Positions 1 through 7,319 of a stretch of 40,574 nt of DNA are shown here, in pieces. The notes under the pieces are model-generated. The model made no database searches. It saw only the letters and a list, made by a program, of their open reading frames with translations, and was not told where the DNA came from. The DNA comes from Marinobacterium sp. (GTDB lineage Bacteria; Pseudomonadota; Gammaproteobacteria; Pseudomonadales; Balneatricaceae): assembly GCA_025800125.1 (NCBI GenBank), contig JAOXSF010000060.1, positions 1-40,574 on the forward strand, in the 5' to 3' direction. The stretch's first letter is position 1; each line of letters starts with the position of its first letter. A program made the translations under genes and the position numbers.

Positions 1-170
1 CGCTCTTCCGGTGCGTTATCGATCTGATCGAAGGCTTTCATTTCGCCACCGAATACTTCTGCACATACGCGAGTCAGTGCAGCAGTCAGAGTAGTTTTAC
101 CGTGGTCAACGTGGCCGATTGTGCCGACGTTAACGTGCGGCTTTGAACGCTCAAATTGTTCTTTTGCCAT
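1..170 (-). CDS. tuf: Elongation factor Tu, N-terminal part (cut by window edge)
   Basis: Only the first 56 or so codons are present. EF-Tu is the GTPase that delivers aminoacyl-tRNA to the ribosome. Reading leftward from the ATG at 170, the protein begins [20 protein letters not shown] and continues through the P-loop GHVDHGKT and TTLTAAL, which is the near-invariant start of bacterial EF-Tu. The gene lies downstream of a Thr-Tyr-Gly-Thr tRNA cluster on the same strand, the arrangement of the tufB locus in E. coli and Pseudomonas, so this is probably the tufB copy. About 100 nt separate the last tRNA from the start codon, and two terminator-like hairpins lie in that gap. Confidence 0.97.
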   Translation of the reverse strand, partial: MAKEQFERSKPHVNVGTIGHVDHGKTTLTAALTRVCAEVFGGEMKAFDQIDNAPEE

Positions 171-197
171 CAGAATATTCCAAGATTTAAAAACACT

Positions 198-217
198 AAA
201 AAACGGCGGCAAACGCC
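198..217 (-). terminator. Second terminator-like hairpin in the tuf leader
   Basis: Read on the minus strand, a short GGCG/CGCC stem (214-217 with 205-208, 5-nt loop) is followed by G and six T residues (203-198). It has the shape of a weak intrinsic terminator. It follows directly after the larger hairpin at 227-258 and lies 28 nt ahead of the tuf ATG. Confidence 0.35.
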
Positions 218-226
218 AGATAAAAC

Positions 227-258
227 AAAGGGCAGATATATCTCTATATCTGCCCTTT
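227..258 (-). terminator. Perfect 14-bp hairpin between tRNA-Thr(GGU) and tuf
   Basis: An exact inverted repeat (227-240 with 245-258, 4-nt loop) forms AAAGGGCAGATATA and its complement. On the minus strand it is followed by a loose T-rich stretch (TTTGTTTTA). It could partly terminate transcription between the tRNAs and tuf, or serve as an RNase processing site that separates tRNA precursors from tuf mRNA. The structure is visible in the sequence; its role is inferred. Confidence 0.5.
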
Positions 259-266
259 GCAAAATG

Positions 267-341
267 TGGAGCTCATGGGCGGATTTGAACCGCCGACCTC
301 ACCCTTACCAAGGGTGTGCTCTACCCCTGAGCTACATGAGC
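267..341 (-). tRNA. tRNA-Thr (anticodon GGU)
   Basis: On the minus strand the gene begins GCTCATGTAGCTC and ends with acceptor CATGAGC, discriminator T and an encoded CCA. The anticodon loop is TTGGTAA, giving anticodon GGU for Thr codon ACC. The T-loop GGTTCAAATCC and the D-arm are intact. It is the last tRNA before tuf (thrT position). Confidence 0.97.
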
Positions 342-352
342 ATAACAACTAG

Positions 353-427
353 TGGAGCGGGTAGCGGGAATCGAACCCGCCTCTTCAGCTTGGAAGGCTG
401 AGGTAATAGCCACTATACCATACCCGC
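353..427 (-). tRNA. tRNA-Gly (anticodon UCC)
   Basis: On the minus strand the gene begins GCGGGTATGGTATAGTGG and ends TACCCGCTCCA, with CCA encoded. The anticodon loop CTTCCAA gives UCC for Gly GGA/GGG. The T-loop GGTTCGATTCC is canonical. It is third of the four tRNAs (glyT position). Confidence 0.97.
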
Positions 428-443
428 CGCAAAACCAGCTGAT

Positions 444-527
444 TGGTGGTGGGAGGTGGATTCGAACCACCGAAGCTTTCGCGTCAGATTTACAGTCTGA
501 TCCCTTTGGCCACTCGGGAACCCCACC
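444..527 (-). tRNA. tRNA-Tyr (anticodon GUA)
   Basis: A class II tRNA of 84 nt with the expected long variable arm (around GACGCGAAAGCTTC). It begins GGTGGGGTTCCCGAG and ends CCCACCACCA, with CCA encoded. The anticodon loop CTGTAAA gives GUA for Tyr. It is second in the cluster (tyrU position). Confidence 0.97.
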
Positions 528-559
528 AACAACTTAACCTCTTCACACCTTGCCTCGAA

Positions 560-635
<76 letters not shown>

Positions 636-667
636 ATTTCGTTGCGTTCCGCGTCGAAGTGGTGCGT

Positions 668-696
668 ATATTAATGACGACTTCAGGGGGATGCAA
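668..696 (-). promoter_or_regulatory. Likely sigma-70 promoter of the tRNA-tuf operon
   Basis: On the minus strand TTGCAT (696-691) and TAATAT (673-668) are separated by 17 nt. The distance to the first tRNA leaves room for a short 5' leader. The -35 hexamer lies inside the last codons of the SPOR-like gene, so the two transcription units abut tightly. This is a sequence reading only. Confidence 0.55.
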
Positions 697-1363
697 CCCC
701 CTTACACAACTTTTTTTCAATTTTTATCGACGGATAAGCCTTGCGCACTATCCCATTGATCTTACTGGATATTTCATGATCAAAAGGGCCATTAATCTGC
801 ACAGAGTAGGACCAGTCGTTCACCGATACCGTATTAATACGCATACCAGTCCGAATACGCTTTAACTGCCTCAACTGCCTGCTGGCCATTTCTTTTTCTA
901 CAAAAGTACCAACCACAAATTGTAAACGACCATTTTCCATCCGGCTTTCCGGCTCAATACCCATCTGATCCAGCTGACTCAGCATAGACAGACGCGCCGC
1001 ATCACCATCAGGTGCGGCCAGAATGACCTCATGCCCAATCGGGCGCGGCAAGGCTCGCTGATTAATAAAAGCATTTTGCCCACGCTCACTGAAGAAATTC
1101 ATAATGCGCTGCGCCGTTGCCAACTGATAAGTTTCACCAATCACGAAACAGGACACAGTTTCAGAAGGCGTCAACGACACCAGCCCCTGGCGAACCGGGT
1201 CAACTCGCGCCAACAACTGGGATTCAGGCATTTCAGACACCAGCGGCAGACCGAGACCCGTATCATCCAGCACAACATCACTCTGAGCCCGGGGCTGGGT
1301 ACTGGCATACCAGAACAACACAATGGCATTAGCCAGCATCAGAAAAACGAACAGCCAGCGCAT
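683..1363 (-). CDS. SPOR-like membrane-anchored protein downstream of coaX
   Basis: A 226-residue protein with an N-terminal membrane anchor (about residues 3-20, LFVFLMLANAIVLFWYAS), then a linker and a C-terminal part that reads like a SPOR-type fold (roughly 70-165: CFVIGETY, QLDQMGI, VVGTF). SPOR domains bind denuded peptidoglycan, so a cell-envelope role is plausible. A gene of this type commonly sits between coaX and the tRNA-tuf cluster in Pseudomonas relatives. Its ATG is about 15 nt beyond the coaX stop with GGAGGTG upstream, so it belongs to the birA-coaX unit. The exact function is unknown and the SPOR assignment is from motif appearance only. Confidence 0.7.
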   Translation of the reverse strand: MRWLFVFLMLANAIVLFWYASTQPRAQSDVVLDDTGLGLPLVSEMPESQLLARVDPVRQGLVSLTPSETVSCFVIGETYQLATAQRIMNFFSERGQNAFINQRALPRPIGHEVILAAPDGDAARLSMLSQLDQMGIEPESRMENGRLQFVVGTFVEKEMASRQLRQLKRIRTGMRINTVSVNDWSYSVQINGPFDHEISSKINGIVRKAYPSIKIEKKLCKGVASP

Positions 1364-1378
1364 CAGACACCTCCGATG

Positions 1379-2113
1379 TCAGCTTTCAGCAGGCAATGCC
1401 ACCTGCAAACCATCCATGACCAGCTCAGGGCACCACTGCCCCCGCCCACACAACTGCCAGAATAATTCACCATCCCCCCCCGTAATATAAAGAGGCATGC
1501 CGTCAGGAAGATCCCGTAACAGCCGCTCCTGCAGAGCAACAAACATCAGATTAATTCCCTGCTCAACAGCTGACGATGTATCCGTACCGGGTGTTGTTAC
1601 AAAACCACCAACAGAACAATCCACCAACACTTCAGCGGTATTATTCAGCAAACCTCTCTTGAGCAGGCGCAACCCCGGCATAATATAGCCACCTGTATGC
1701 TGACCACCATCTGACAGGTATTCCACAGTAATGGCGCTACCGCAATCCACAATGCAGCAAGCTTTCTGACAATCACGCCAAGCCGCCAACATCACCATCC
1801 AGCGGTCCACTCCCATTCGTGCTGGATTTTCATAGCTGTTTGTCACACCGGCCTGATGGTGACAGGTCTCAGCAAATACCAGACTGATGGAAAACTGCTG
1901 CTCTATCCACTGGGCAAGCATGCTGTTGACCTGTCCCCCGGCAACCGAGGCTGCTCTGGCGCAATCGGGCTCATACAAAAGCGGCAACACCTGCCTGGCC
2001 AGGGCCTGCTTGAGCTCAGCCGTTAGCAAACGTCCGCGCTGCACAACCCGCCTTTCAGCATCCACCAACCGCCATTTGATAAAGGTATTACCCGCATCCA
2101 GCTCGAGAATCAT
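1379..2113 (-). CDS. coaX: Type III pantothenate kinase
   Basis: Phosphorylates pantothenate, the first step of coenzyme A synthesis, using the CoaX (ASKHA fold) enzyme rather than CoaA. Of 244 residues, DAGNT (6-10) is the phosphate-1 motif, GVDRW (101-105) is the pantothenate/dimer motif, DCGSA (123-127) is phosphate-2, and GGYIMPG (141-147) plus ITGGD near residue 211 complete the family pattern. The ATG overlaps the birA stop codon as ATGA, so translation of the two is probably coupled. The birA-coaX pair is typical of Pseudomonas-type genomes. No CoaA is visible in the window. Confidence 0.95.
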   Translation of the reverse strand: MILELDAGNTFIKWRLVDAERRVVQRGRLLTAELKQALARQVLPLLYEPDCARAASVAGGQVNSMLAQWIEQQFSISLVFAETCHHQAGVTNSYENPARMGVDRWMVMLAAWRDCQKACCIVDCGSAITVEYLSDGGQHTGGYIMPGLRLLKRGLLNNTAEVLVDCSVGGFVTTPGTDTSSAVEQGINLMFVALQERLLRDLPDGMPLYITGGDGELFWQLCGRGQWCPELVMDGLQVALPAES

Positions 2114-3081
2114 AACGGCCTCAGTGACACCTCTCCACCATGAAACTGCTGCTCACCCTGAGCATTAGCAATGCGTAGTGCACCACTGTCAGTGATTCCC
2201 ATACAGGCGCCACTTTCAACACGACTACCCAGCACCAGCTGCACGGGCTGACGCTGATAAGCATGATAATTCTCCCAGGCACTGCGAAATGGCGCAAAAC
2301 CATGCTCAGAAAACTGTATCAACATAGGCACCAGCACATTGAGGATACACGCCATCAGCTCATTACGGGACACAGCCTCACCGGTCAACTGCCGCAGATC
2401 CGTCCATGGCTGATCGATCACCGGCAATACAGATCCGCTCATATTCACGTTAAGACCAACCCCGATCACCACCTGGCAATCACCTGCCGGATCACCCGCC
2501 ATTTCCAGCAGAATCCCGGCCAGCTTACGACCATTACATAACAGATCATTAGGCCATTTCAGCTGTGGCTGCACACAAGGCAAATTCTCCAGTGCACGCG
2601 CCAGTGCCAACCCTACCAGCAGCGACAAGCCTTCAATCGCAGCCGCCCCAGATTCAAAACGCCAAACCAGCGAAAAGTAGAGATTGCGGCCAAACGGACT
2701 GACCCACGTCCTACCACGACGACCCCGCCCAGCCGTCTGCTGCTCAGTAATGAATAAAGCTCCATGGGCATTCCCCACCTGACAGGCATCGAGCGCCAGC
2801 TGATTGGTTGAACCGGTAACCAGGCTCAGATTCAGCTGATGCAGCTGTGACGCCACCTGATCTGTCAGACCGGCGCCAATCGCCTGCTCATCCAGCTTTT
2901 CCAGCCCACCCGGCAAGCGATATCCACGCCCTTTGACGCTGTAAATCTCCAGCCCCAGTGTTTCCAGTTTACGAATCTGCTTCCAGATAGCACTGCGACT
3001 GACACCAATGCGTTCACCCAGCTCTGAGCCAGAATGAAACTTGCCGTCTGCCAGAATATCCAGCAACTGCTGACTGCTCAT
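2110..3081 (-). CDS. birA: Biotin-protein ligase / biotin operon repressor
   Basis: Bifunctional BirA: makes biotinyl-5'-AMP, transfers biotin to the BCCP subunit of acetyl-CoA carboxylase, and as the holo-dimer represses biotin synthesis genes. In the 323-residue protein, residues 1-55 form a winged helix-turn-helix (LGERIGVSRSAIWKQIRKLE). The ligase domain shows GRGRRGR (118-124), the adenylate loop, and KWPND (175-179), followed by a small C-terminal SH3-like domain. The N-terminal DNA-binding domain shows it is a repressor-type ligase. Its ATG overlaps the folA stop and its stop overlaps the coaX start, both as ATGA. Confidence 0.96.
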   Translation of the reverse strand: MSSQQLLDILADGKFHSGSELGERIGVSRSAIWKQIRKLETLGLEIYSVKGRGYRLPGGLEKLDEQAIGAGLTDQVASQLHQLNLSLVTGSTNQLALDACQVGNAHGALFITEQQTAGRGRRGRTWVSPFGRNLYFSLVWRFESGAAAIEGLSLLVGLALARALENLPCVQPQLKWPNDLLCNGRKLAGILLEMAGDPAGDCQVVIGVGLNVNMSGSVLPVIDQPWTDLRQLTGEAVSRNELMACILNVLVPMLIQFSEHGFAPFRSAWENYHAYQRQPVQLVLGSRVESGACMGITDSGALRIANAQGEQQFHGGEVSLRPL

Positions 3082-3602
3082 AGCCTATCTTCCACATCTG
3101 TTTTACGATCGAGCACAATAAAGCTGTAGTCGTAAGGGTTACAACCATCAGCCTGAAAATCCTGCCGCCCCAGCTCCTGCCATTGCGTCTTATCAAATGC
3201 CGGGAAATACGCATCACCAGCTATATCAGCATACACCTGTGTCAGGTAGAGACGGTCACAATCTGCCAGCGCCTGGTTATAGATCTCAGAGCCACCAATT
3301 ACCATCGCTTCATGCTGCCCCTCAATCAGGCAGATACTCTCTGCCAGCTCACAGGCATCCGACAAACTATGCACCACCCGCACACCATCATGCTGCCAAT
3401 TCTGATCACGGGTAATGACAATGTTGGTACGTCCAGGCAGTGGACGCTTAATGGAATCAAAGGTTTTGCGCCCCATGATAATCGGCTTGCCCATGGTGAC
3501 ATGTTTAAAATATTTCATGTCCTCTGGCAGGCGCCAGGGCAACTTGTTATTGATACCAATCGTACGGTTCTGTGCCTGAGCGACAATAATTGCCAGTTTC
3601 AT
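3078..3602 (-). CDS. folA: Dihydrofolate reductase
   Basis: NADPH-dependent reduction of dihydrofolate to tetrahydrofolate, which regenerates the cofactor oxidised by thymidylate synthase. The 174-residue protein shows the DHFR signature GINNKLPWRLPEDMKYF (residues 16-32, acidic active-site residue D or E at 27-28), MGRKTFDSI (43-51), and VIGGSEIY in the NADPH loop. A strong AAGGAG lies 7 nt before the ATG. thyA is 24 nt upstream on the same strand, so the thyA-folA pair works as one pathway unit. The stop codon overlaps the birA start. Confidence 0.97.
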   Translation of the reverse strand: MKLAIIVAQAQNRTIGINNKLPWRLPEDMKYFKHVTMGKPIIMGRKTFDSIKRPLPGRTNIVITRDQNWQHDGVRVVHSLSDACELAESICLIEGQHEAMVIGGSEIYNQALADCDRLYLTQVYADIAGDAYFPAFDKTQWQELGRQDFQADGCNPYDYSFIVLDRKTDVEDRL

Positions 3603-3626
3603 ACAGCTACTCCTTAATACCAGCGC

Positions 3627-4469
3627 CTATACCGACACTGCAGCACGAATCGCAGGGTGCGGGTCATAATCCACTATTTCAAAATCTTCAAAACAGTAAT
3701 CAAAAATACTATCGGGCTTGCGCTTTATTACCAGTTGCGGCAGAGAGCGCGGCGCCCGACCAAGCTGCTCATCGACAATCGCTGGGTCAGCAATATGATC
3801 GTTATACAGATGAACATCACCAAAGGTATGCACAAAGTCTCCCACTTCCAGATCACACTGCTGGGCAAGCATATGGGTTAGCAACGCATAGGAGGCAATA
3901 TTAAAAGGTACTCCCAGCACATAGTCAGCACTGCGCTGATAGAGCTGACAGCTGAGCCTGCCGTTCGCCACATAGAACTGAAACAACGTATGACAGGGCG
4001 GTAACGCTGCTTTACCGTTACGTACATTATCCTGCGGGCTAACAGACTCATCTGGTAAATCAGCCGGATTCCAGCCACTGATAATCAACCGACGGGAATT
4101 GGGGTTGCGGCGAATCTGCGCGACAAGATCGCTGATCTGATCAATCGCAGAACCATCAGGGCAAGCCCAGCTGCGCCACTGCTTACCGTACACTGGCCCC
4201 AGATCACCATTTTCAAGCGCCCACTCATTCCAGATACTGACACCCCTCTCAGCCAGCCAGGTATTATCTGTATTACCATCCAGGAACCAGAGCAGTTCAT
4301 AGATGATTGACTTCAGGTGTACCTTCTTTGTTGTCAACAGAGGAAAGCCCTCTGACAGATCAAAGCGCAGCTGACGACCAAACACAGAACGTGTACCCGT
4401 ACCGGTACGGTCTCCTTTATCTGTGCCGTTTTCACGAATATCGCGCATCAGATCAAGATACTGTTGCAT
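3627..4469 (-). CDS. thyA: Thymidylate synthase
   Basis: Converts dUMP to dTMP with methylene-tetrahydrofolate, producing dihydrofolate for FolA. The protein is 280 residues against 264 in E. coli. The catalytic Cys is C159 in PPCHTLFQF, and the dUMP-binding RRL (126-128), QRSAD and YNDH motifs are present. The extra length lies mainly in a charged insert at about 141-153, just before the catalytic segment, a loop known to vary between species. GGAG precedes the ATG by a normal spacing. lgt ends about 110 nt upstream, the conserved lgt-thyA order. Confidence 0.97.
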   Translation of the reverse strand: MQQYLDLMRDIRENGTDKGDRTGTGTRSVFGRQLRFDLSEGFPLLTTKKVHLKSIIYELLWFLDGNTDNTWLAERGVSIWNEWALENGDLGPVYGKQWRSWACPDGSAIDQISDLVAQIRRNPNSRRLIISGWNPADLPDESVSPQDNVRNGKAALPPCHTLFQFYVANGRLSCQLYQRSADYVLGVPFNIASYALLTHMLAQQCDLEVGDFVHTFGDVHLYNDHIADPAIVDEQLGRAPRSLPQLVIKRKPDSIFDYCFEDFEIVDYDPHPAIRAAVSV

Positions 4470-4581
4470 TACTTTCTCCGCTCAGGCCACCGATAGCACA
4501 GCGGCCAGCCATAGCAGACTGCTTTATCCACAGCCGCACCATTCATTCTTTATACAGTTACATCACTAACACGGGTTACCA

Positions 4582-5373
4582 TTACGCCTCCGATGTGCTG
4601 CTGCGGTATGCCCAGACCATCAGCAAGGCACCACCAGCAATCATCGGCAGCGATAATAGCTGCCCCTGGGTCAGCCAGCCAAAAGCAACAAAGCCCAGGT
4701 GCGCATCCGGCTCACGCACAAACTCCACCAACGAGCGGAACAGACCGTAGAGCATCAGAAACAGGCCGGACACCGCCGCCCTCGGGCGCGGCTTTGACGA
4801 GTAAAACCAGAGCACCAGGAATAGCGTGACACCTTCCAGTATCAGCTGGTAAAGCTGCGAAGGGTGTCGTGCTAGCCCATCTCCAGCACGGGGGAAAACC
4901 ACCGCCCAGGACACATCAGTGGTACGCCCCCAGAGCTCACCGCCAATAAAGTTACCCAGCCGCCCTGCTCCCAGCCCAACAGGCACCAATGGCGCGACAA
5001 AATCACCCATTTCCAGCAACGATTTTTGGTGTTTTCGGCCAAACAGAATCAACACAACCAGCACGCCCAACAACCCACCATGGAAAGACATACCGCCCTC
5101 CCAGACTGCAAATAACCAGAAAGGGTCAGCCAGAAAACTATCAAAGTTATAGAACAGTACATAGCCAAAGCGGCCGCCCAGCACTGCCCCCATCGCACCC
5201 CAGAACACAAAGTCAGACACCATTTCTACGGTCCAGCCGGAATCTGGCTGTCTAGCCCTCAGACTTCCCAACAGATAGGCGGCACCAAAGCCCACCAGAT
5301 ACATCAGGCCATACCAGTGAATCTGTACCGGCCCAAGCGCAATAGCGATCGGATCTATATCATGCACCCACAC
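4582..5373 (-). CDS. lgt: Prolipoprotein diacylglyceryl transferase
   Basis: Inner-membrane enzyme that attaches diacylglycerol from phosphatidylglycerol to the lipobox Cys of prolipoproteins. The 263-residue protein has about seven hydrophobic segments and the Lgt hallmarks HWYGLMYL (19-26), FHGG with H98, and the signature [14 protein letters not shown] (137-150). The start is not an ATG. GTG at 5373 is chosen because GGGGAA lies 9 nt upstream and it gives the usual N-terminal length; a second in-frame GTG at 5367 is possible. The SD lies inside the end of the TauE-like gene, whose stop is 4 nt upstream, suggesting coupled translation. Confidence 0.95.
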   Translation of the reverse strand: MWVHDIDPIAIALGPVQIHWYGLMYLVGFGAAYLLGSLRARQPDSGWTVEMVSDFVFWGAMGAVLGGRFGYVLFYNFDSFLADPFWLFAVWEGGMSFHGGLLGVLVVLILFGRKHQKSLLEMGDFVAPLVPVGLGAGRLGNFIGGELWGRTTDVSWAVVFPRAGDGLARHPSQLYQLILEGVTLFLVLWFYSSKPRPRAAVSGLFLMLYGLFRSLVEFVREPDAHLGFVAFGWLTQGQLLSLPMIAGGALLMVWAYRSSTSEA

Positions 5374-5377
5374 GGGT

Positions 5378-6184
5378 TCAGTTCCCCATAAGATTGGTTA
5401 TCAACAGTCGTGTGCCCACAAGCACCAGGAACACTGCAAAGAATTTTTTCAGCTTCGCACCGTCCAGACTATGCGCCAATTTTGCACCCAGCCTGGCAAA
5501 CAGCGTACTGGTAAGTACAATCCCGGCAAACGCGGGCAGATAGACATACCCCAGGCTCCAGTCAGACAGCGCCGGGTTATCCCAGCCCGTCCAGATATTA
5601 GTCAACGCTCCAGATAGCGCAATCGGCAAACCACAGGCTGCAGAGGTAGCAACCGCCTGCTGCATACAGACACGTCGCCAGCTGAGATAAGGCACGCTGA
5701 GGGTTCCACCACCGATGCCAAAAATGGCCGACAGCCCACCAATAATGGAACCCGCACCCGCCAGCCCTACAGGGTTTGTTTCTCGCTCACCCGCATCAGG
5801 CTTCAGAGACAATGCCATCTGTACAGCCACAGCCAGCACAAACAGGCCGAACACCAGTTGCAGCATGGCACCACTGAGCAGACTGGCGATCATCGCACCG
5901 ACAGCAGCACCGGCAATAATACCGACGGTCAGTGGTCGAAACAGCTCCCAGCGTACCGCTCCCCGTTGATGATGCGCCTGCATGGAACTGATAGATGTCA
6001 CCACAATGGTTGCCAGTGAAGTAGCGACGGCGCTATGAGTCAACACCTCGGCTGACATGCCCTGTAATTCAAAACTGAAAATCAGTACCGGCACAATCAG
6101 CAGTCCGCCACCGATACCAAACAACCCTGCCACCACACCAGCAACAGACCCCAACACCAGATACAGCAACAGTGCGGTCAACAT
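5378..6184 (-). CDS. Sulfite exporter TauE/SafE family permease
   Basis: A 268-residue integral membrane protein of the TauE/SafE (DUF81) family, thought to export small sulfur-containing anions; the substrate here is unknown. It has two sequence-related halves, each with a GxFGIGGG loop ([13 protein letters not shown] near residue 22 and [12 protein letters not shown] near 155), and about eight hydrophobic helices. The frame is open upstream, but ATG at 6184 is chosen because the hydrophobic segment begins there and the upstream extension is just a translated 15-nt tandem repeat. Location directly upstream of lgt is common in Pseudomonas relatives. Confidence 0.88.
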   Translation of the reverse strand: MLTALLLYLVLGSVAGVVAGLFGIGGGLLIVPVLIFSFELQGMSAEVLTHSAVATSLATIVVTSISSMQAHHQRGAVRWELFRPLTVGIIAGAAVGAMIASLLSGAMLQLVFGLFVLAVAVQMALSLKPDAGERETNPVGLAGAGSIIGGLSAIFGIGGGTLSVPYLSWRRVCMQQAVATSAACGLPIALSGALTNIWTGWDNPALSDWSLGYVYLPAFAGIVLTSTLFARLGAKLAHSLDGAKLKKFFAVFLVLVGTRLLITNLMGN

Positions 6185-6206
6185 TTTACATTCCCCAGTG
6201 TCATAT

Positions 6207-6236
6207 CCCCGAACACTCCATCCCCGAACACTCCAT
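6207..6236. repeat. 15-nt tandem duplication
   Basis: Two perfect head-to-tail copies of CCCCGAACACTCCAT (6207-6221 and 6222-6236) lie just upstream of the TauE-like start codon. Read through in frame they would encode a repeated GWSVR. It is one of several short-period tandem duplications in gaps between genes of this window. Confidence 0.9.
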
Positions 6237-6484
6237 CCCTGAAAAGCCCATATCCTGCCCCGCGCTAATCGCGAGCAATTCGGGCGGATTAAGACCATAC
6301 GGTTTAGATGATTGATAACAGGGCAACTCAGGCCTCACCCTGTTTGAGCGGCTATAGTACCGCCTCCTCTTCAGACAAGGAATCTCCCACACAGCCAGAC
6401 CTGCTGTTACACTGCCAGCTCATCACCAGGCCGGCTCATCTTGTCCTGCCCGTGTCCTGCGTCTTCTATCTGGAGAACTGATCC

Positions 6485-7276
6485 ATGTGTCTGATGGCGT
6501 TTGCCTGGCAGCTACACCCTGAATATCCGCTTATTCTGATTGCCAATCGCGATGAATTTTATGATCGCCCGACCCGAATTGCCGACTGGTGGCAGGAACA
6601 CCCTGATATTGTCGGTGGCCGCGATATTCAGGCCGGCGGAAGCTGGCTGGCCCTGCATAAAGATGGCCGCTTTGCTGCCGTTACCAACCACCGGGACGGT
6701 CGCCAGCAACGTAGCGGAGAACGCTCCAGAGGCGCGCTGATCCGCAACTATCTGACAGGTACCGACAGCGCCGCAGCGTTCTGTGATCGACAGATGCCGG
6801 ACTTGCAACACTATGGCGGCTTTAACCTGTTACTGGGAGATAACGAAGGGCTCTGGTATCTTTCCAATCGCGGTGGTGGTTGTTATCGCGTTGAACCAGG
6901 CCTTCACGGATTAAGTAACGCCTTTCTCAATACACCATGGCCAAAAACCGATGCCCTCAAGCAACGCCTACATCAGGCGCTGAATTTACCCCTGACTTCA
7001 GACATGCCTGGAGAGCAACACAGCCAACCCGGCCCACAAGCATTGCTGACATTATTACAGCACAGAGAACAGGCGGCAGATGCGCAGCTACCAGATACTG
7101 GCATACGCTATGAATGGGAGAAAATGCTGTCATCCTGTTTTATTCAATCAGCCGACACAGGTTATGGCACGCGAGCCAGTACACTGCTGTTGCTTCACAG
7201 CCAGGGACAACACCAACTGGTAGAGAAAAGCTTTTCACTACAGGGATACGATGGGCAGGTCAGCTTCGAGCTATAA
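6485..7276 (+). CDS. NRDE (TANGO2-like) family protein
   Basis: A 263-residue protein beginning MCLMAFAW with the diagnostic NRDE at residues 21-24 followed by F, and later GGRDIQAGGSWLA and FAAVTNHR. The family is the NRDE/Ser-Thr-rich T10 group, related to human TANGO2 and built on an N-terminal-nucleophile-like fold; Cys2 would be the candidate nucleophile. Its biochemical role is not established, and haem or lipid handling has been proposed for eukaryotic members. GGAG sits about 8 nt before the ATG. It stands alone on the plus strand between the TauE-like gene and ptsP, a location also seen in Pseudomonas. Confidence 0.9.
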   Translation: MCLMAFAWQLHPEYPLILIANRDEFYDRPTRIADWWQEHPDIVGGRDIQAGGSWLALHKDGRFAAVTNHRDGRQQRSGERSRGALIRNYLTGTDSAAAFCDRQMPDLQHYGGFNLLLGDNEGLWYLSNRGGGCYRVEPGLHGLSNAFLNTPWPKTDALKQRLHQALNLPLTSDMPGEQHSQPGPQALLTLLQHREQAADAQLPDTGIRYEWEKMLSSCFIQSADTGYGTRASTLLLLHSQGQHQLVEKSFSLQGYDGQVSFEL

Positions 7277-7319
7277 GGGCTCTGTTCATAGCTGATCATT
7301 TCAGAACTGGGTGGCCCCT

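Noticed and set aside
6185..6298. N-terminal extension of the TauE-like protein
   Set aside because: The extension is encoded by the 15-nt tandem duplication and has no membrane or family features.
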